Origin: Pseudomonadota bacterium | GTDB taxonomy: Bacteria > Desulfobacterota > Desulfobacteria > Desulfobacterales > RPRI01 | Direction: 5' to 3' | Assembly: GCA_018901125.1 (NCBI GenBank) | Contig: JAHIFE010000127.1 | Span: 1 to 44,842, forward strand | Length of the DNA: 44,842 nucleotides | Shown: positions 1 to 9,281 of the stretch, one piece after another | How the letters are laid out: the number at the start of each line of letters is the position of its first letter | Position numbering within the stretch: position 1 is the first letter of the stretch | Program-made: the position numbers and the translations under genes | Notes under the pieces: generated by a model | Seen by the model: the letters and a program-made list of their open reading frames with translations, nothing else | Told to the model about the DNA's origin: nothing | Databases searched by the model: none

Positions 1-2
1 AA

Positions 3-113
3 TTACCCGGAGCATGGTGGAAAGAAAAAAACGCTGAACACATGCTTGCATTAAGAATAATTCGAGAGAATGACGAATGGAATAAATACTGGGAATGTAG
101 TAAAGCTGCATAA
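3..113 (+). CDS. C-terminal end of a transposase (partial, ISKra4-like)
   Basis: An open frame enters from the left edge and stops at 111-113. The 36 residues include PGAWWKEKNAEHMLALR and end in a Trp-rich stretch (EWNKYWE). This resembles the C-terminus of ISKra4-type transposases, where a Trp-rich W-W-x-x-x-N-A-E-x-x-L-x-L-R segment precedes the stop. Only the tail is visible, so I cannot tell whether the element is intact. It lies tail to tail with the initiating sugar transferase and marks the left border of the polysaccharide locus. The family assignment is from memory of the motif and is tentative. Confidence 0.45.
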   Translation, partial: LPGAWWKEKNAEHMLALRIIRENDEWNKYWECSKAA

Positions 114-151
114 ATATTCCCCAACAGTTTTAATTACACCCCTATTATCTA

Positions 152-712
152 TTAGTGTTGAATTCCTTTTCCAAATATAACATTTATTACGGTTTTTGCC
201 AGTATTTTAAGATCGAACAAAAAAGATCGGTTTTGCAAATAGTAATAATCATGGTCAACCTTAACCGGAATAGGAAGATCGTCCCTGCCATTTATCTGTG
301 CCCAGCCGGTAATGCCGGGTATAAGTGTGTGAATGCCTTTTGAAGTTCTGAGCGCAACCAGATCATCCTGATTAAACAAAGCCGGTCTCGGACCTACAAA
401 GCTCATATCCCCTTTAATCACACTGAATATCTGAGGGAGTTCATCAAGACTTGTTTTTCTGAGCCATCTGCCTGCGGGTGTGACATATTTTTCAGGATTT
501 GATAGTAGATGAGTTGCTACAGCAGGAGTATTTACTTGCATGGTGCGAAACTTTGGCATTTTAAATATAGTATTGTTAATGCCTATTCTGTCAGACCAAT
601 AAAGTATGGGGCCTCTTGAGTTTGTTTTAATATAAAACGCTATTGCCAACAAAGGCAAAAACAATATAATCAGTAGTAGTAAAGAAATTATCAGATCAAA
701 ATTACGCTTCAT
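152..712 (-). CDS. Initiating sugar phosphoglycosyl transferase (WcaJ/PglC-type, monotopic)
   Basis: This enzyme transfers a sugar 1-phosphate from a nucleotide sugar to undecaprenyl phosphate at the inner membrane, starting the repeat unit. The 186 residues match the short catalytic form of the bacterial sugar transferase family. An N-terminal hydrophobic re-entrant helix (about residues 8-27) is followed by KFRTM, the Asp-Glu catalytic dyad in TSLDELPQ (about residue 90), the VGPRP motif and PGITGWAQINGRD. It is the last gene of the minus-strand cluster. The WbpV-like gene upstream suggests the first sugar is a QuiNAc/FucNAc-type N-acetylated 6-deoxyhexose (inference). No clear Shine-Dalgarno precedes the ATG. 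The family is certain; the substrate is not. Confidence 0.93.
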   Translation of the reverse strand: MKRNFDLIISLLLLIILFLPLLAIAFYIKTNSRGPILYWSDRIGINNTIFKMPKFRTMQVNTPAVATHLLSNPEKYVTPAGRWLRKTSLDELPQIFSVIKGDMSFVGPRPALFNQDDLVALRTSKGIHTLIPGITGWAQINGRDDLPIPVKVDHDYYYLQNRSFLFDLKILAKTVINVIFGKGIQH

Positions 713-833
713 AATAAAGGGACAAGGAGCAAGGTTAAAGGTGCGAGATTAAAAAGAGAAAAAACTATTTGTGATCTTTCACCGAGTTCACAGAGGTCTC
801 AGAAAACAGTATTTCTCTTACCAGCTTATCAAC

Positions 834-1799
834 TTACCTGCTATTTTGCCAGGTCTTATACCATTCCACCGTTTCTTTGAGTCCTTGTTCTAAGGTGAAT
901 GGGGGCTTCCAATTCAGTTCTTTTCTTATTTTTGACGAATCAACAGCAAGAGAATCCACAAGCCTTTCTATGGTATGAGATTTTCCGGTTAACAAGCCCC
1001 CAAGCCGCAGCATAAATAGAGGTACATAAAACAATCTTGCAGGTTTGCCAAGCGATTTTGCCATTTGCCTTACAAGCTCCGGTGTAGACATATCCTCTCC
1101 ATCACTTACAAGATATGTCATCTGTTCTGTTTTGTTATTCGCTATACAATTTATTATAATATCAACAAGATTCCCCAGATATATCATACTTCGTTTATTT
1201 TTAATGCCGGCAACAGGGAGCGGCATTCCCTTATCAACCGCTTTTAATAATCTTAAAAAATTTGCCCTTACCTCTGGCCCATAAATCATTGGCGCTCTGA
1301 TGATTACTATCTTCATACCGGTTTGATCAGCAATTAATTTTAATTTTTCTTCCGCTTCCCATTTACTTGTACCATATGGATCTTGTGGCTCCGGAATATC
1401 TTCTTCGGTATAAGGAGTTGGTTTCCCCTCTCCATTTACTTTAATGGTACTTATAAAAACAAAAAGCCGGACTCCAGATAAAGCTGCACAGCGTGCAAGC
1501 CTCTCAGTTCCGGCTGTATTTACAATGCGGTATTCAGAAAGAGGATCAGATGTTAAATCGTCCATTACATGGACACGCCCGGCAAGATGTATTACTGCTT
1601 CAACATTTGCCAAGGCTACCGACCAGTCCGTGTCAGGACCGATTGAACCGGTTTCTGTAATTTCTACTTCTCCGGGAAGACTTTGGATATTGTCCCGTGA
1701 CCGGACGGAAGCGCGGATATCCCATCCTTTAATAAGCATTTGAGCACAAAGCGCTCTTCCGACAAAACCGTTTGCTCCGGTAATTAAAATATTAGTCAT
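834..1799 (-). CDS. NAD-dependent epimerase/dehydratase, WbpV-like (UDP-QuiNAc/FucNAc-type 4-reductase)
   Basis: Extended SDR of 321 residues. The N-terminal Rossmann motif is TGANGFVGRAL, the HLAGRVHVM segment follows, FISTIKVNGE is at about residue 115, and the catalytic Tyr-Lys pair is in DPYGTSKWEAEE (about residue 143). These segments are typical of the WbpV group, which reduces or epimerises UDP-4-keto-6-deoxy-GlcNAc to UDP-QuiNAc-type sugars. The WbpM-type 4,6-dehydratase that would supply the substrate is not in the window. Placement next to the initiating transferase is the usual arrangement for this pair, because its product is the first sugar loaded. The function is well supported; the exact stereochemistry is inferred. 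Confidence 0.88.
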   Translation of the reverse strand: MTNILITGANGFVGRALCAQMLIKGWDIRASVRSRDNIQSLPGEVEITETGSIGPDTDWSVALANVEAVIHLAGRVHVMDDLTSDPLSEYRIVNTAGTERLARCAALSGVRLFVFISTIKVNGEGKPTPYTEEDIPEPQDPYGTSKWEAEEKLKLIADQTGMKIVIIRAPMIYGPEVRANFLRLLKAVDKGMPLPVAGIKNKRSMIYLGNLVDIIINCIANNKTEQMTYLVSDGEDMSTPELVRQMAKSLGKPARLFYVPLFMLRLGGLLTGKSHTIERLVDSLAVDSSKIRKELNWKPPFTLEQGLKETVEWYKTWQNSR

Positions 1800-1826
1800 T
1801 ACAAATTAATCTTACCAGAATCTGCA

Positions 1827-3047
1827 TTAGGCGGATATGGGTAAAGAAAAGATTTCTTCTGTCATTTGATCTATAATCTTATTGCGATCATATTCATTGC
1901 TCAAAAGCAACTTCATATTACGGCCAAATTTCTCCAACTCTTGTTGTGGCACGGTTAGAAATTTTTCAAACCCTGTTTTTATGTCGTAAATATTATTTGG
2001 AGATGAATCGAAGCCTATCTTATTATTTATCACTAAAGCAGCTACTTCCCCTCTCATTACGCAATAGATTGGTTTGCTGGATGCAAGGTAGGCCTGGAAT
2101 TTTGCAGGTACGGTTAAAGAAAAAATTGGCTCGTCTATTAGAGATATTATTAAAACATCACTCCCCTCAAACCACCTTGGCATTTCCTTCAGTGGTTTTC
2201 TGCCCCAAAAGTAAACATTTTCAATTTTCTTTTCTTTAACAATATTTTTTAGGACTTCTAAGTTTGAGCCATCACCAATGATGTTTAAATTTATATCTTT
2301 ATAAGATTTTGATATGAGCGAAAAGCCCATGATAACATTTTCGAGATTTTGAACTTTGCCTATATTACCTGCGAATGTAAAATTAAATTTCCCCTTCAAC
2401 ATCTCATGGGGTGTTACATCTTCAAATTTCAAATCATCAGGAGCCCATTGAGGTGAAAAGATTATTCTGGCATCTGAAACATATTTATATATTTTCTGAT
2501 TAAACCCCCTACAAGAAACAAAAACTGCTTCACAGTTCTTGTAAACAATTTTGACAAACGAATTCAGTATCTTTTTCGAAAGAGTTCTCTTCTTGAACCC
2601 ATACGCATACACCGAATCCGGCCATATATCTAAAGTCCATATAAAAAGTTTGCTTCCAAAAACCTTTTTAATAAGTACTGCAGGAATAGCCTGAGTCAAA
2701 GGCCCGATATGGTAAACAAAGACCCTGTTATATTTTCTGCCTACAAATAGAGATACTAAAGATGCAAAAAAAGCAAAACATAAATAATTAAGAATTTTTA
2801 AGAGTACAAATTTTTTGTAGCCCATCAAAGAAAATACTCTGTAAATTTTAATACCCTGCCACTCCTCAGTTTGAAAAAACTTATTTTTATATCCGGTATA
2901 TACCTTATCAAAAGGATAACTGGGAGCTTGTGTTAATACGGCAACTTCATAGCCTTTCGTTTGCCAAGCTATCGCCAGATCATTAATCCCGAACTCTTCC
3001 GGATAAAAACGTTCTGTAATTATCAGCACACTATTATTTATCTTCAT
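1827..3047 (-). CDS. Glycosyltransferase family 4, WbuB/WcaI-like
   Basis: GT-B fold retaining glycosyltransferase of 406 residues. The N-terminal acceptor domain starts with ITERFYPEEFGINDLA. A hydrophobic segment (about residues 85-105) probably binds the membrane face, followed by IWTLDIWPDSV, which is characteristic of WbuB-like enzymes. The C-terminal donor domain has FTFAGNIGKVQNLENVI and a conserved region near FQAYLASSKPI. WbuB homologues usually add the second sugar onto a QuiNAc/FucNAc-lipid, which fits the adjacent WbpV-like reductase. The start overlaps the upstream epimerase by 14 bases, indicating coupled translation. The specific sugar cannot be read from sequence. Confidence 0.88.
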   Translation of the reverse strand: MKINNSVLIITERFYPEEFGINDLAIAWQTKGYEVAVLTQAPSYPFDKVYTGYKNKFFQTEEWQGIKIYRVFSLMGYKKFVLLKILNYLCFAFFASLVSLFVGRKYNRVFVYHIGPLTQAIPAVLIKKVFGSKLFIWTLDIWPDSVYAYGFKKRTLSKKILNSFVKIVYKNCEAVFVSCRGFNQKIYKYVSDARIIFSPQWAPDDLKFEDVTPHEMLKGKFNFTFAGNIGKVQNLENVIMGFSLISKSYKDINLNIIGDGSNLEVLKNIVKEKKIENVYFWGRKPLKEMPRWFEGSDVLIISLIDEPIFSLTVPAKFQAYLASSKPIYCVMRGEVAALVINNKIGFDSSPNNIYDIKTGFEKFLTVPQQELEKFGRNMKLLLSNEYDRNKIIDQMTEEIFSLPISA

Positions 3048-4149
3048 TTCTTACTGCGCTACTCATTCCGGGAGGAAAATCTGCAATGCACTCAATAATT
3101 TCCCAATTATCTTTAAACCATTCAATATTTTTCATGAATCCATCTTTAAATTCTACCATCGGATGATAATTTATTAACTTTTTAGCTTTTTCTATAGATG
3201 CCAATAGCCTTGGTTTTGTGTCCCACTTTCTCCTTGGCTTATATATTAAACCTGCCTTATTCTCTGTTGTCTCGTTTACAAGCGCTGCCATATCCAAAAT
3301 ACTTATTTCTCTGCCTGCGGCCAGATTAAAGTTTTCACCAACCGCCTCCTGATAGAAGCCGGACTTTATAATGCCCTGCACCAAATCCAGCACATAGGCA
3401 AAATCCCTAGTCTCTTCACCTGTTCCTGTAATCGGAAGTGATTGCCCTTTCATTGCCCAATAGATAAAATTAGGGATCACATTACGATACTGCCCCGGGA
3501 CCTCCCCTGGTCCATAAGAGTTGAAAAACCGGCAGTTAATTATCTGCATACCATAATGATGAGCATAAAAATTACAGTACATTTCACCCGTCATTTTGTT
3601 AATTTGGTAAGGTGTTGTTAAGTGCATTGATATAAAATCTTCTTTAAGGGGTAGCTCAGGATATGAACCATATATAGCGCATCCGCTTGAAGCATAAATA
3701 AATTTTTCTGCCCTGACAAGCCGCGAATATTCCAACAGTCTGATCAACCCTATAATATCTACTTCAGCCGAAATTTCCGGGTAATCGATTGAGTTTTGAT
3801 TGGCAAAAAAGGCCGCCAGATGAAACACATGGGTAATATCCTCTTTAAAAACCCTTTTAAGATCAATATCACTCCTTACATCACCTTCAACAAACATTAT
3901 ATTGCTTAATGGAACTACATTCCATGGCTTTTTTTCTTTAATAGATGACAAGTTGTCTAATATAATTACCTTGCCGCCCGAGCCCACCAGTTCCGACAGA
4001 GCTATAATCAGATTGCCACCAATAGCACCCGCACCACCTGTTACAAGGACATTTCTGCCTTTATAGTATTGTGTCAGTTCACTGTCTAACTCTAATTTGA
4101 GCAGGTATTCGTTAACCCATAGGATTCTCTTTTCGTTACTTGTAATCAT
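3034..4149 (-). CDS. NAD-dependent epimerase/dehydratase (extended SDR)
   Basis: Nucleotide-sugar epimerase, dehydratase or decarboxylase of 371 residues. An unusual N-terminal extension of about 30 residues precedes the NAD motif GGAGAIGGNL. HLAAFFANQ is the usual sugar-contacting strand, and the catalytic Tyr-Lys pair is in TPYQINKMTGE. RFFNSYGPGE and TRDFAYVLD are typical of the UDP-glucose 4-epimerase/UDP-glucuronate decarboxylase branch. GGGGAAA lies 4-10 bases before the ATG. A leader of about 130 bp separates it from the radical SAM gene upstream. Substrate unknown. Confidence 0.88.
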   Translation of the reverse strand: MITSNEKRILWVNEYLLKLELDSELTQYYKGRNVLVTGGAGAIGGNLIIALSELVGSGGKVIILDNLSSIKEKKPWNVVPLSNIMFVEGDVRSDIDLKRVFKEDITHVFHLAAFFANQNSIDYPEISAEVDIIGLIRLLEYSRLVRAEKFIYASSGCAIYGSYPELPLKEDFISMHLTTPYQINKMTGEMYCNFYAHHYGMQIINCRFFNSYGPGEVPGQYRNVIPNFIYWAMKGQSLPITGTGEETRDFAYVLDLVQGIIKSGFYQEAVGENFNLAAGREISILDMAALVNETTENKAGLIYKPRRKWDTKPRLLASIEKAKKLINYHPMVEFKDGFMKNIEWFKDNWEIIECIADFPPGMSSAVRNEDK

Positions 4150-4283
4150 TTGGTTTCCCCCTAAGCGGTATCAAATCTGCGGCTGAGTTTATTTTTTACC
4201 GCAGAGTGGATCTACAAAGACCATCGCTGATCTTTCTATTAGTGATTGCAACTATACAAACAACCCTCATATCAACTGTAACG

Positions 4284-5729
4284 TCATCGTAAATACCTCA
4301 TGGCTACCTTTCTTATTGTGCTTCTTACTTTCTTCAGACCTCTGCTACTTGTGAGCGGATCAAAGAATGTCAAAATCGGCTTTCCAATTAAGAACACTAC
4401 CTTGAGCAATAACTTCTTAAATAATAACGGAATATTAATTTTAAAAAGCAACAGCTGCGAGTAAAAGAACAACCCCATTAGATCAAAATGATGTTTCATT
4501 TTTTTGTGGGACATAAACACTCCTTTCAATGAAGGAGATTCCAAATAGCCAGAGACAGAATCAAATTTGTCTAACAGCAAATCGTACTCTAAACAAATTT
4601 CATGGAGTTTGGTTCCTGGATACGGGTAAAAATAAAAGCATTTTCCATAGTTTGGTTGTATCTCTATGTTTAAATTAAGTGTATCTTTAGCCATCTCCTT
4701 TGTTTCAAAGGGCAACCCAACAATATTGGAAGAACCTGTTCTTACCCCATGCTTTCTTGTCAAATAAAATGCGTCTTTTATTTCCTGGTTCGAGTGTTTC
4801 CTGTTAAGAACATGCTTTCTCAACCATTCACTACCGGATTCTACACCAAAATCTATTGACTGACACCCCGCCCTCTTAAGGTTATAAACAACTTCATCGT
4901 TAATCGTTTCAACCCTTGCGTTACACAAAAAAGGGAGCCCAATCTCTTTTTTATATAGTTCACAAAATGACAGCAACCACTTTTTATTTATCGTAAAAGT
5001 ATCATCAGCAAAGGCAATTTTTTCGGTTTTAGGCCATAATTTCAGGTTGTTCTTAATGATATTGACAGCCTTTTGTGGGGTAGGAAGACGAAGGTATTTC
5101 CCCTCATTAGGATAAACCTGACGAATGGCATGGTTACAGCAATAACTACAATCAAACGGGCACCCCCTGCCTAATATCATAGCGAAATTTCCGCCACCAT
5201 CTGAAATGATCCTCTCAAAATCAAATAAAGAGTAGTCGGGTAAAGCTAAATCGTCAATACTTCCTAACGCACCTATGTCATTCTTAACTACGCCACCATT
5301 TCTTTTAAAATATAAACTTGGTATGGAGACAAAATCCTGTCCACTATCGAGTCTTCGACATAATTCTTTTATTGCTGCCTCGCCCTCACCTATACAAATT
5401 GCGTTTATACTTGGTAATTCCTCAAACACTTTTTCGCGTGCCAAGGTACAGTGTACTCCACCCGCAACTATCAACCTTTCAGATCTGTCTATCCTGTTTA
5501 AAAACTTGTACACATGCATTTTTTGATTTGTTGTAAATGACAGTGCTAATAGATCAAACTTTTCTTGCCCGACTAAATCCAGAGTGGAATCAATATTGTC
5601 CGTTAAATGGCTCAGCGTAACCTGGTGCCCTTCAGCTTTAAGACTCCCGATAAGATAAGCCAAGCCATGATGAAAGCCAGGATAATAACCAGTATTTATA
5701 TCAAAATAACAAAAGTGGATTTTAGCCAT
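4284..5729 (-). CDS. Radical SAM protein with N-terminal B12-binding domain
   Basis: 481 residues. The N-terminal half (about 1-130) resembles a cobalamin-binding Rossmann domain: YLIGSLKAEGHQV, then LLALSFTTNQ and ICIGEGEAAIKEL. The radical SAM barrel starts at GRGCPFDCSYCC, with the C-x3-C-x2-C cluster motif at about residues 190-197. Cobalamin-dependent radical SAM enzymes methylate or rearrange unactivated carbons; in a glycan locus a sugar or lipid substrate is plausible (inference). Hydrophobic stretches near the C-terminus suggest membrane association. GGAGG sits 6 bases before the ATG. A second such protein lies at 17930-19435. Confidence 0.9.
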   Translation of the reverse strand: MAKIHFCYFDINTGYYPGFHHGLAYLIGSLKAEGHQVTLSHLTDNIDSTLDLVGQEKFDLLALSFTTNQKMHVYKFLNRIDRSERLIVAGGVHCTLAREKVFEELPSINAICIGEGEAAIKELCRRLDSGQDFVSIPSLYFKRNGGVVKNDIGALGSIDDLALPDYSLFDFERIISDGGGNFAMILGRGCPFDCSYCCNHAIRQVYPNEGKYLRLPTPQKAVNIIKNNLKLWPKTEKIAFADDTFTINKKWLLSFCELYKKEIGLPFLCNARVETINDEVVYNLKRAGCQSIDFGVESGSEWLRKHVLNRKHSNQEIKDAFYLTRKHGVRTGSSNIVGLPFETKEMAKDTLNLNIEIQPNYGKCFYFYPYPGTKLHEICLEYDLLLDKFDSVSGYLESPSLKGVFMSHKKMKHHFDLMGLFFYSQLLLFKINIPLLFKKLLLKVVFLIGKPILTFFDPLTSSRGLKKVRSTIRKVAMRYLR

Positions 5730-5887
5730 TTCTGCCCTCCATGTTGCTCTCTTGAACCTTCTGCCTTTGAGAGGCCCTATGTATGTTTAGAGCGCATAGT
5801 TCATGCCAGGAATTTCCTGAATTTTCATATGGCCCATTTTCTTGCAGTTTAACGCAATTGATAGCATCTAATCTATGTACTGACATC

Positions 5888-7054
5888 CTATTTTATAGGG
5901 GACCTAAAATGTTCTGATATTACTTTGACAATTCTTTCGCTTGCCTTCCCATCTCCATAAGGATTTACTACTTTCGATACGCATTTATACTCATTAGCAT
6001 TTCCTAGAAGCTTCTGCGTTTCCAATACAATGGTTTCAACATCCGTACCTACCAATCTTGCAGATCCGGCTTCTATTCCTTCAGGCCTCTCTGACGTGTC
6101 ACGCATCACGAGAACAGGCACTCCAAGAGTCGGAGCTTCTTCCTGGATGCCCCCTGAATCCGTCAGGATAATATAACTTTGGCTCATTAAAAAGACAAAG
6201 GGTTCATAATCAAGTGGAGGAATCAGATGAATATTGTCCATATCCCCTAAAATAGAATATACTGGCTCCTGAACATTAGGGTTCAGATGCACAGGATACA
6301 CAATCCGTATATCATCATTGTTGTTGGCCAAGATTCGCAAGGCTCTACAAATTCTATGAAATCCGTCTCCAAAACTCTCGCGCCTGTGCCCGGTCACTAA
6401 AATTGTTCTAATCTGATTCGAAAGACAAATGTTGTGTTCAGACAAAAACCATAGCTGCCATTTTTCGTTCACCGTTGGTGCATTATGTTTTGTAAGCACC
6501 CACTTAAGTGCATCAATTACGGTGTTACCTGTCACGAAGATTGAAGCTTCTTCGAAGCCTTCAGCTAACAAGTTCCTCTTTGCACCTTCAGTTGGTGGAA
6601 AATGAAGATCAGCCATAACGCTCGTTATGCGACGATTTATTTCCTCTGGGAAAGGGCTGTACTTATTATTCGTGCGCAATCCGGCTTCGATATGAGCCAC
6701 CGGAATTTTTAAATAAAAAGCCGCCTGTGCAGCCGCACATGTAGTGGTTGTATCTCCCTGAACAAAAACAACATCGGGCTTTTCTCTTTCCAGTACCCTT
6801 GCAACTCCGAGTAAAACATGCGCAGTCAAGTCAGTTAATGACTGCTTCTTTGTCATTATATCAAGATCATAATGAGGGTTAATGTCAAACAGTCCTAGTA
6901 CCTGATCCAACATTTCCCTGTGTTGCGCAGTCACACAAATATGTATATCAATGCTGTCAGCATTACGCTCACATTCTTTAATAACAGGGGCCATTTTTAT
7001 GGCTTCCGGCCGGGTCCCAAAAACAAATAACACCTTTATCTTCTTATTATCCAT
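5888..7054 (-). CDS. wecB: UDP-N-acetylglucosamine 2-epimerase (non-hydrolysing)
   Basis: Interconverts UDP-GlcNAc and UDP-ManNAc in the cytoplasm. The 388 residues match the family length. Diagnostic motifs are GTRPEAIKMAPVI at the N-terminus, QGDTTTTCAAA, HIEAGLRT, PEEINRR, and the C-terminal UDP site LTDSGGIQEEAP with RDTSERPEG. The stop of the preceding epimerase gene lies 3 bases before this ATG, so the two are co-translated. A normal WecC-type UDP-ManNAc dehydrogenase is not seen; the only dehydrogenase homologue (27216-28523) lacks its catalytic Cys. The ManNAc product may be used directly or by a gene elsewhere. Confidence 0.95.
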   Translation of the reverse strand: MDNKKIKVLFVFGTRPEAIKMAPVIKECERNADSIDIHICVTAQHREMLDQVLGLFDINPHYDLDIMTKKQSLTDLTAHVLLGVARVLEREKPDVVFVQGDTTTTCAAAQAAFYLKIPVAHIEAGLRTNNKYSPFPEEINRRITSVMADLHFPPTEGAKRNLLAEGFEEASIFVTGNTVIDALKWVLTKHNAPTVNEKWQLWFLSEHNICLSNQIRTILVTGHRRESFGDGFHRICRALRILANNNDDIRIVYPVHLNPNVQEPVYSILGDMDNIHLIPPLDYEPFVFLMSQSYIILTDSGGIQEEAPTLGVPVLVMRDTSERPEGIEAGSARLVGTDVETIVLETQKLLGNANEYKCVSKVVNPYGDGKASERIVKVISEHFRSPIK

Positions 7055-7057
7055 ATC

Positions 7058-7987
7058 TTAAATCCGATAAAACCATTTCATCCATTCAACCGTTTTTTTT
7101 ATTCCCTCTTGCGGGTCCACCTCCGGATCATGCTTTAAATCTCCGACAGCCTTTGAAAAATCCATTGTTTTAATCTTTGTTGTAAACGGTTCAGCTTCCT
7201 TATATGTCACAAGCGATTCATTCGCACCTGTAGCCTTTAAAATCAAATCAGAATATTCCTTTATATCCATCTCCCACTCTGATCTGCCGCCGACATTATA
7301 AACCTCCCCAGGAATAAAGTTATCAACAATATTGGCAAATGTTCTACAGGTGTCTTCTACATAATCTATTATCCGCTTGTGACCTTCATAAACTGTATAT
7401 GGTTTACGGTGCAAACAATGAAAGATGAATTTGGGAATAAAGCCTCTGTATGGCGTATATTCTTCATGAGGGCCATAACAGTTAACTGGGCGCACCCTTA
7501 CTGTTTCGGTTCCGAACATTTGTGCCGAATTAAGACACATTAGTTCTCCGGCCCATTTTGATATAGCGTAATCGTTCATCTGATAAGTATCACTTATTTT
7601 ATTCTCCACCATCACGGCCTCAGTCATTCGACCTTCATAATCCCCATAGACTTCTGCTGAGGAAAAAAAGATCATGCGAAATTTATGCTTTTCCTGCAGC
7701 CTTATTAAATGCTTAGTTCCAATTATATTTGTCTGCCAAAGATTTTCATAATAGGCTTCTCCATTCCATCGGCCATATTCGGCGGCAAGATGATAAACAT
7801 AATCAAAGGGTCCATAATCCTCAAAAACCCTATCTATTTGATGATACTTTCCCATATCACATCTTATGTGCTCATCTCTGTCTGTATTATATAAATCACA
7901 AGCCAAAACAGTGGTTCCCCGTGATCGCAATTCATTACACAAATTTGTGCCGATAAACCCGGCTCCTCCGGTGACCAATATTTTCAT
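7058..7987 (-). CDS. NAD-dependent epimerase/dehydratase (dTDP-glucose dehydratase-like SDR)
   Basis: Extended SDR of 309 residues from the chosen start. An upstream in-frame ATG at 8002 would add five residues, but the ATG at 7987 has GGAGGAGAG just in front and begins MKILVTGGAGFIG as the family does. YHLAAEYGRWNG is the strand 4 region. The active-site Tyr-Lys pair is in MNDYAISKWAGEL. RPVNCYGPHEEYTPY and the late GEVYNVGG segment fit nucleotide-sugar epimerases and reductases. It lies 3 bases from wecB. Substrate undetermined. Confidence 0.88.
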   Translation of the reverse strand: MKILVTGGAGFIGTNLCNELRSRGTTVLACDLYNTDRDEHIRCDMGKYHQIDRVFEDYGPFDYVYHLAAEYGRWNGEAYYENLWQTNIIGTKHLIRLQEKHKFRMIFFSSAEVYGDYEGRMTEAVMVENKISDTYQMNDYAISKWAGELMCLNSAQMFGTETVRVRPVNCYGPHEEYTPYRGFIPKFIFHCLHRKPYTVYEGHKRIIDYVEDTCRTFANIVDNFIPGEVYNVGGRSEWEMDIKEYSDLILKATGANESLVTYKEAEPFTTKIKTMDFSKAVGDLKHDPEVDPQEGIKKTVEWMKWFYRI

Positions 7988-8219
7988 TCTCTCCTCCAGC
8001 ATAAACTTTTCCGTTTGGATTTGTCTTGATTTATGGCTTTAACCAACAACTTCCGGTCAGGAAATTGCGTATGAATTTGTAAGTTTTCAGCATAATTTAT
8101 TTTGTGTTCATTGAAAAAAGTTGAAGATAATGACATATCTTCAAATCATCCGGTCCTCGATGGGTTTAGATGTGATTCATGGATTGTCATAGATCCGGAC
8201 CAAACGTCCATATAGAAAC

Positions 8220-8243
8220 CTTGATTTGTCACGTCAAATCAAG
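8220..8243 (-). terminator. 9-bp hairpin after the methyltransferase gene (weak terminator or RNA-stabilising stem)
   Basis: Perfect inverted repeat CTTGATTTG / CAAATCAAG with a six-base loop. It starts 22 bases after the stop of the methyltransferase at 8265-9254, inside a 277-base spacer before the next gene. In the minus direction only a short T-rich stretch follows, so termination would be weak. It could instead attenuate or protect the mRNA. I see no gene in 7988-8264. Confidence 0.4.
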
Positions 8244-8264
8244 ATTATACTACTGGCAACCAAA

Positions 8265-9254
8265 TTAAGGTTTACGGGCCCGCGCAACAACGCCATGACC
8301 TGTTAATTCTGTTTCAATATCCACCAAGAAGGATTCTTTAACCCAGCTTTTGAAAGTTTTTTCGCGAACATGCATATCGTACTTCGGTGCCAACATGTCG
8401 AACGTGTCTAAATAAGCCCATTCTTTCAATATCTTTCCGCTCAATCCCAAAGAGCTGTAATCAGCAATCAAAAGCTGCCAATTAATTCCATGTCCTTTGG
8501 GAATCTTTCGGATAAGAGACGCCAACGGCCACATGAAGTCAATATACTTAACAACCGCAGTATAAAGTTTTTCTGGATTGACCTTGCGTGTAAAGGGCCT
8601 AATATAATGCTTCGTATTAAAAAGAGTCCTTCTGAGAGTCGCCTTATAAATGTCTGCGCAAAGCAATCCATTCGATTTTAAAAATTGCGGCAACATCATG
8701 AAAGCCGATTTCGGATCAGGGGTATGTTGTAAGACACCGAAGCAAAAAACCTTATCAAAAAAATCCTTTGCAAATGGCATAGCGAAAATATCGGCATGTA
8801 CAATCAGGACATTCTCACGATGGCCGTTGGATTTGTAGTTTGCCTCAACTGCGCAGCTGTAATCTAGAGAAACGACAGTAGCGCCAGTCAATGCCGCATG
8901 CTCTGTAAATCTGCCCGAACCGCTACCAACCTCCAAAATATGTTGTCCTCTTAGATCACGGGCCCAATGAGTTTGACCATAAAACCGATCCTCTGATGCC
9001 GAAATACCTGAGTAACTGTCATACTGTGTTCGAGCATGTTTTGTCCACTCAAGGCCAAAACCAGATGCGTAATTTTCGCTTGATACGAATCGAGGAATTC
9101 CTTCTACTATGGGGTATTCACTCCCACAACTCTCGCAAGTAAGAACACCACTTATAATATAGCTTGAATTTGTTCCCGTTTGATCAACGCGCGCAACTCT
9201 TAATGGTCCCAAAGAGACCGGGCAAACCAATAGATCTAAATGCCTGATGTTCAT
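8265..9254 (-). CDS. SAM-dependent methyltransferase with Trm112-like zinc-ribbon N-terminus
   Basis: 329 residues. Residues 1-55 form a Trm112p-like segment (LLVCPVS, then CESCGSEYPIVEGIPRF) with Cys pairs suited to zinc. The class I methyltransferase core follows: motif I ILEVGSGSGRFTEHA at about residue 105, the acidic end of strand 2 at VVSLDYS, and FCFGVLQHTPDP as motif IV/post-IV. The C-terminal 120 residues are an extension of unknown role. Such two-part methyltransferases are common in glycan clusters and may methylate a nucleotide sugar or a lipid-linked glycan (inference). Its base composition is richer in G+C than the genes to its left. Confidence 0.85.
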   Translation of the reverse strand: MNIRHLDLLVCPVSLGPLRVARVDQTGTNSSYIISGVLTCESCGSEYPIVEGIPRFVSSENYASGFGLEWTKHARTQYDSYSGISASEDRFYGQTHWARDLRGQHILEVGSGSGRFTEHAALTGATVVSLDYSCAVEANYKSNGHRENVLIVHADIFAMPFAKDFFDKVFCFGVLQHTPDPKSAFMMLPQFLKSNGLLCADIYKATLRRTLFNTKHYIRPFTRKVNPEKLYTAVVKYIDFMWPLASLIRKIPKGHGINWQLLIADYSSLGLSGKILKEWAYLDTFDMLAPKYDMHVREKTFKSWVKESFLVDIETELTGHGVVARARKP

Positions 9255-9281
9255 TAGAATAAATATTCCCTTAAAATTAAA

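Noticed and set aside
4177-4204. Inverted repeat CTGCGG/CCGCAG as a terminator
   Set aside because: Stem of only six bases with a 16-base loop, located upstream of a gene; too weak to call.
5730-5887. Cobalamin riboswitch for the radical SAM gene
   Set aside because: No B12-box-like conserved core can be seen upstream of either radical SAM gene.
7988-8264. Possible small gene or riboswitch in the spacer
   Set aside because: No coding frame with a start site and no recognised riboswitch core; only the 9-bp hairpin is supported.
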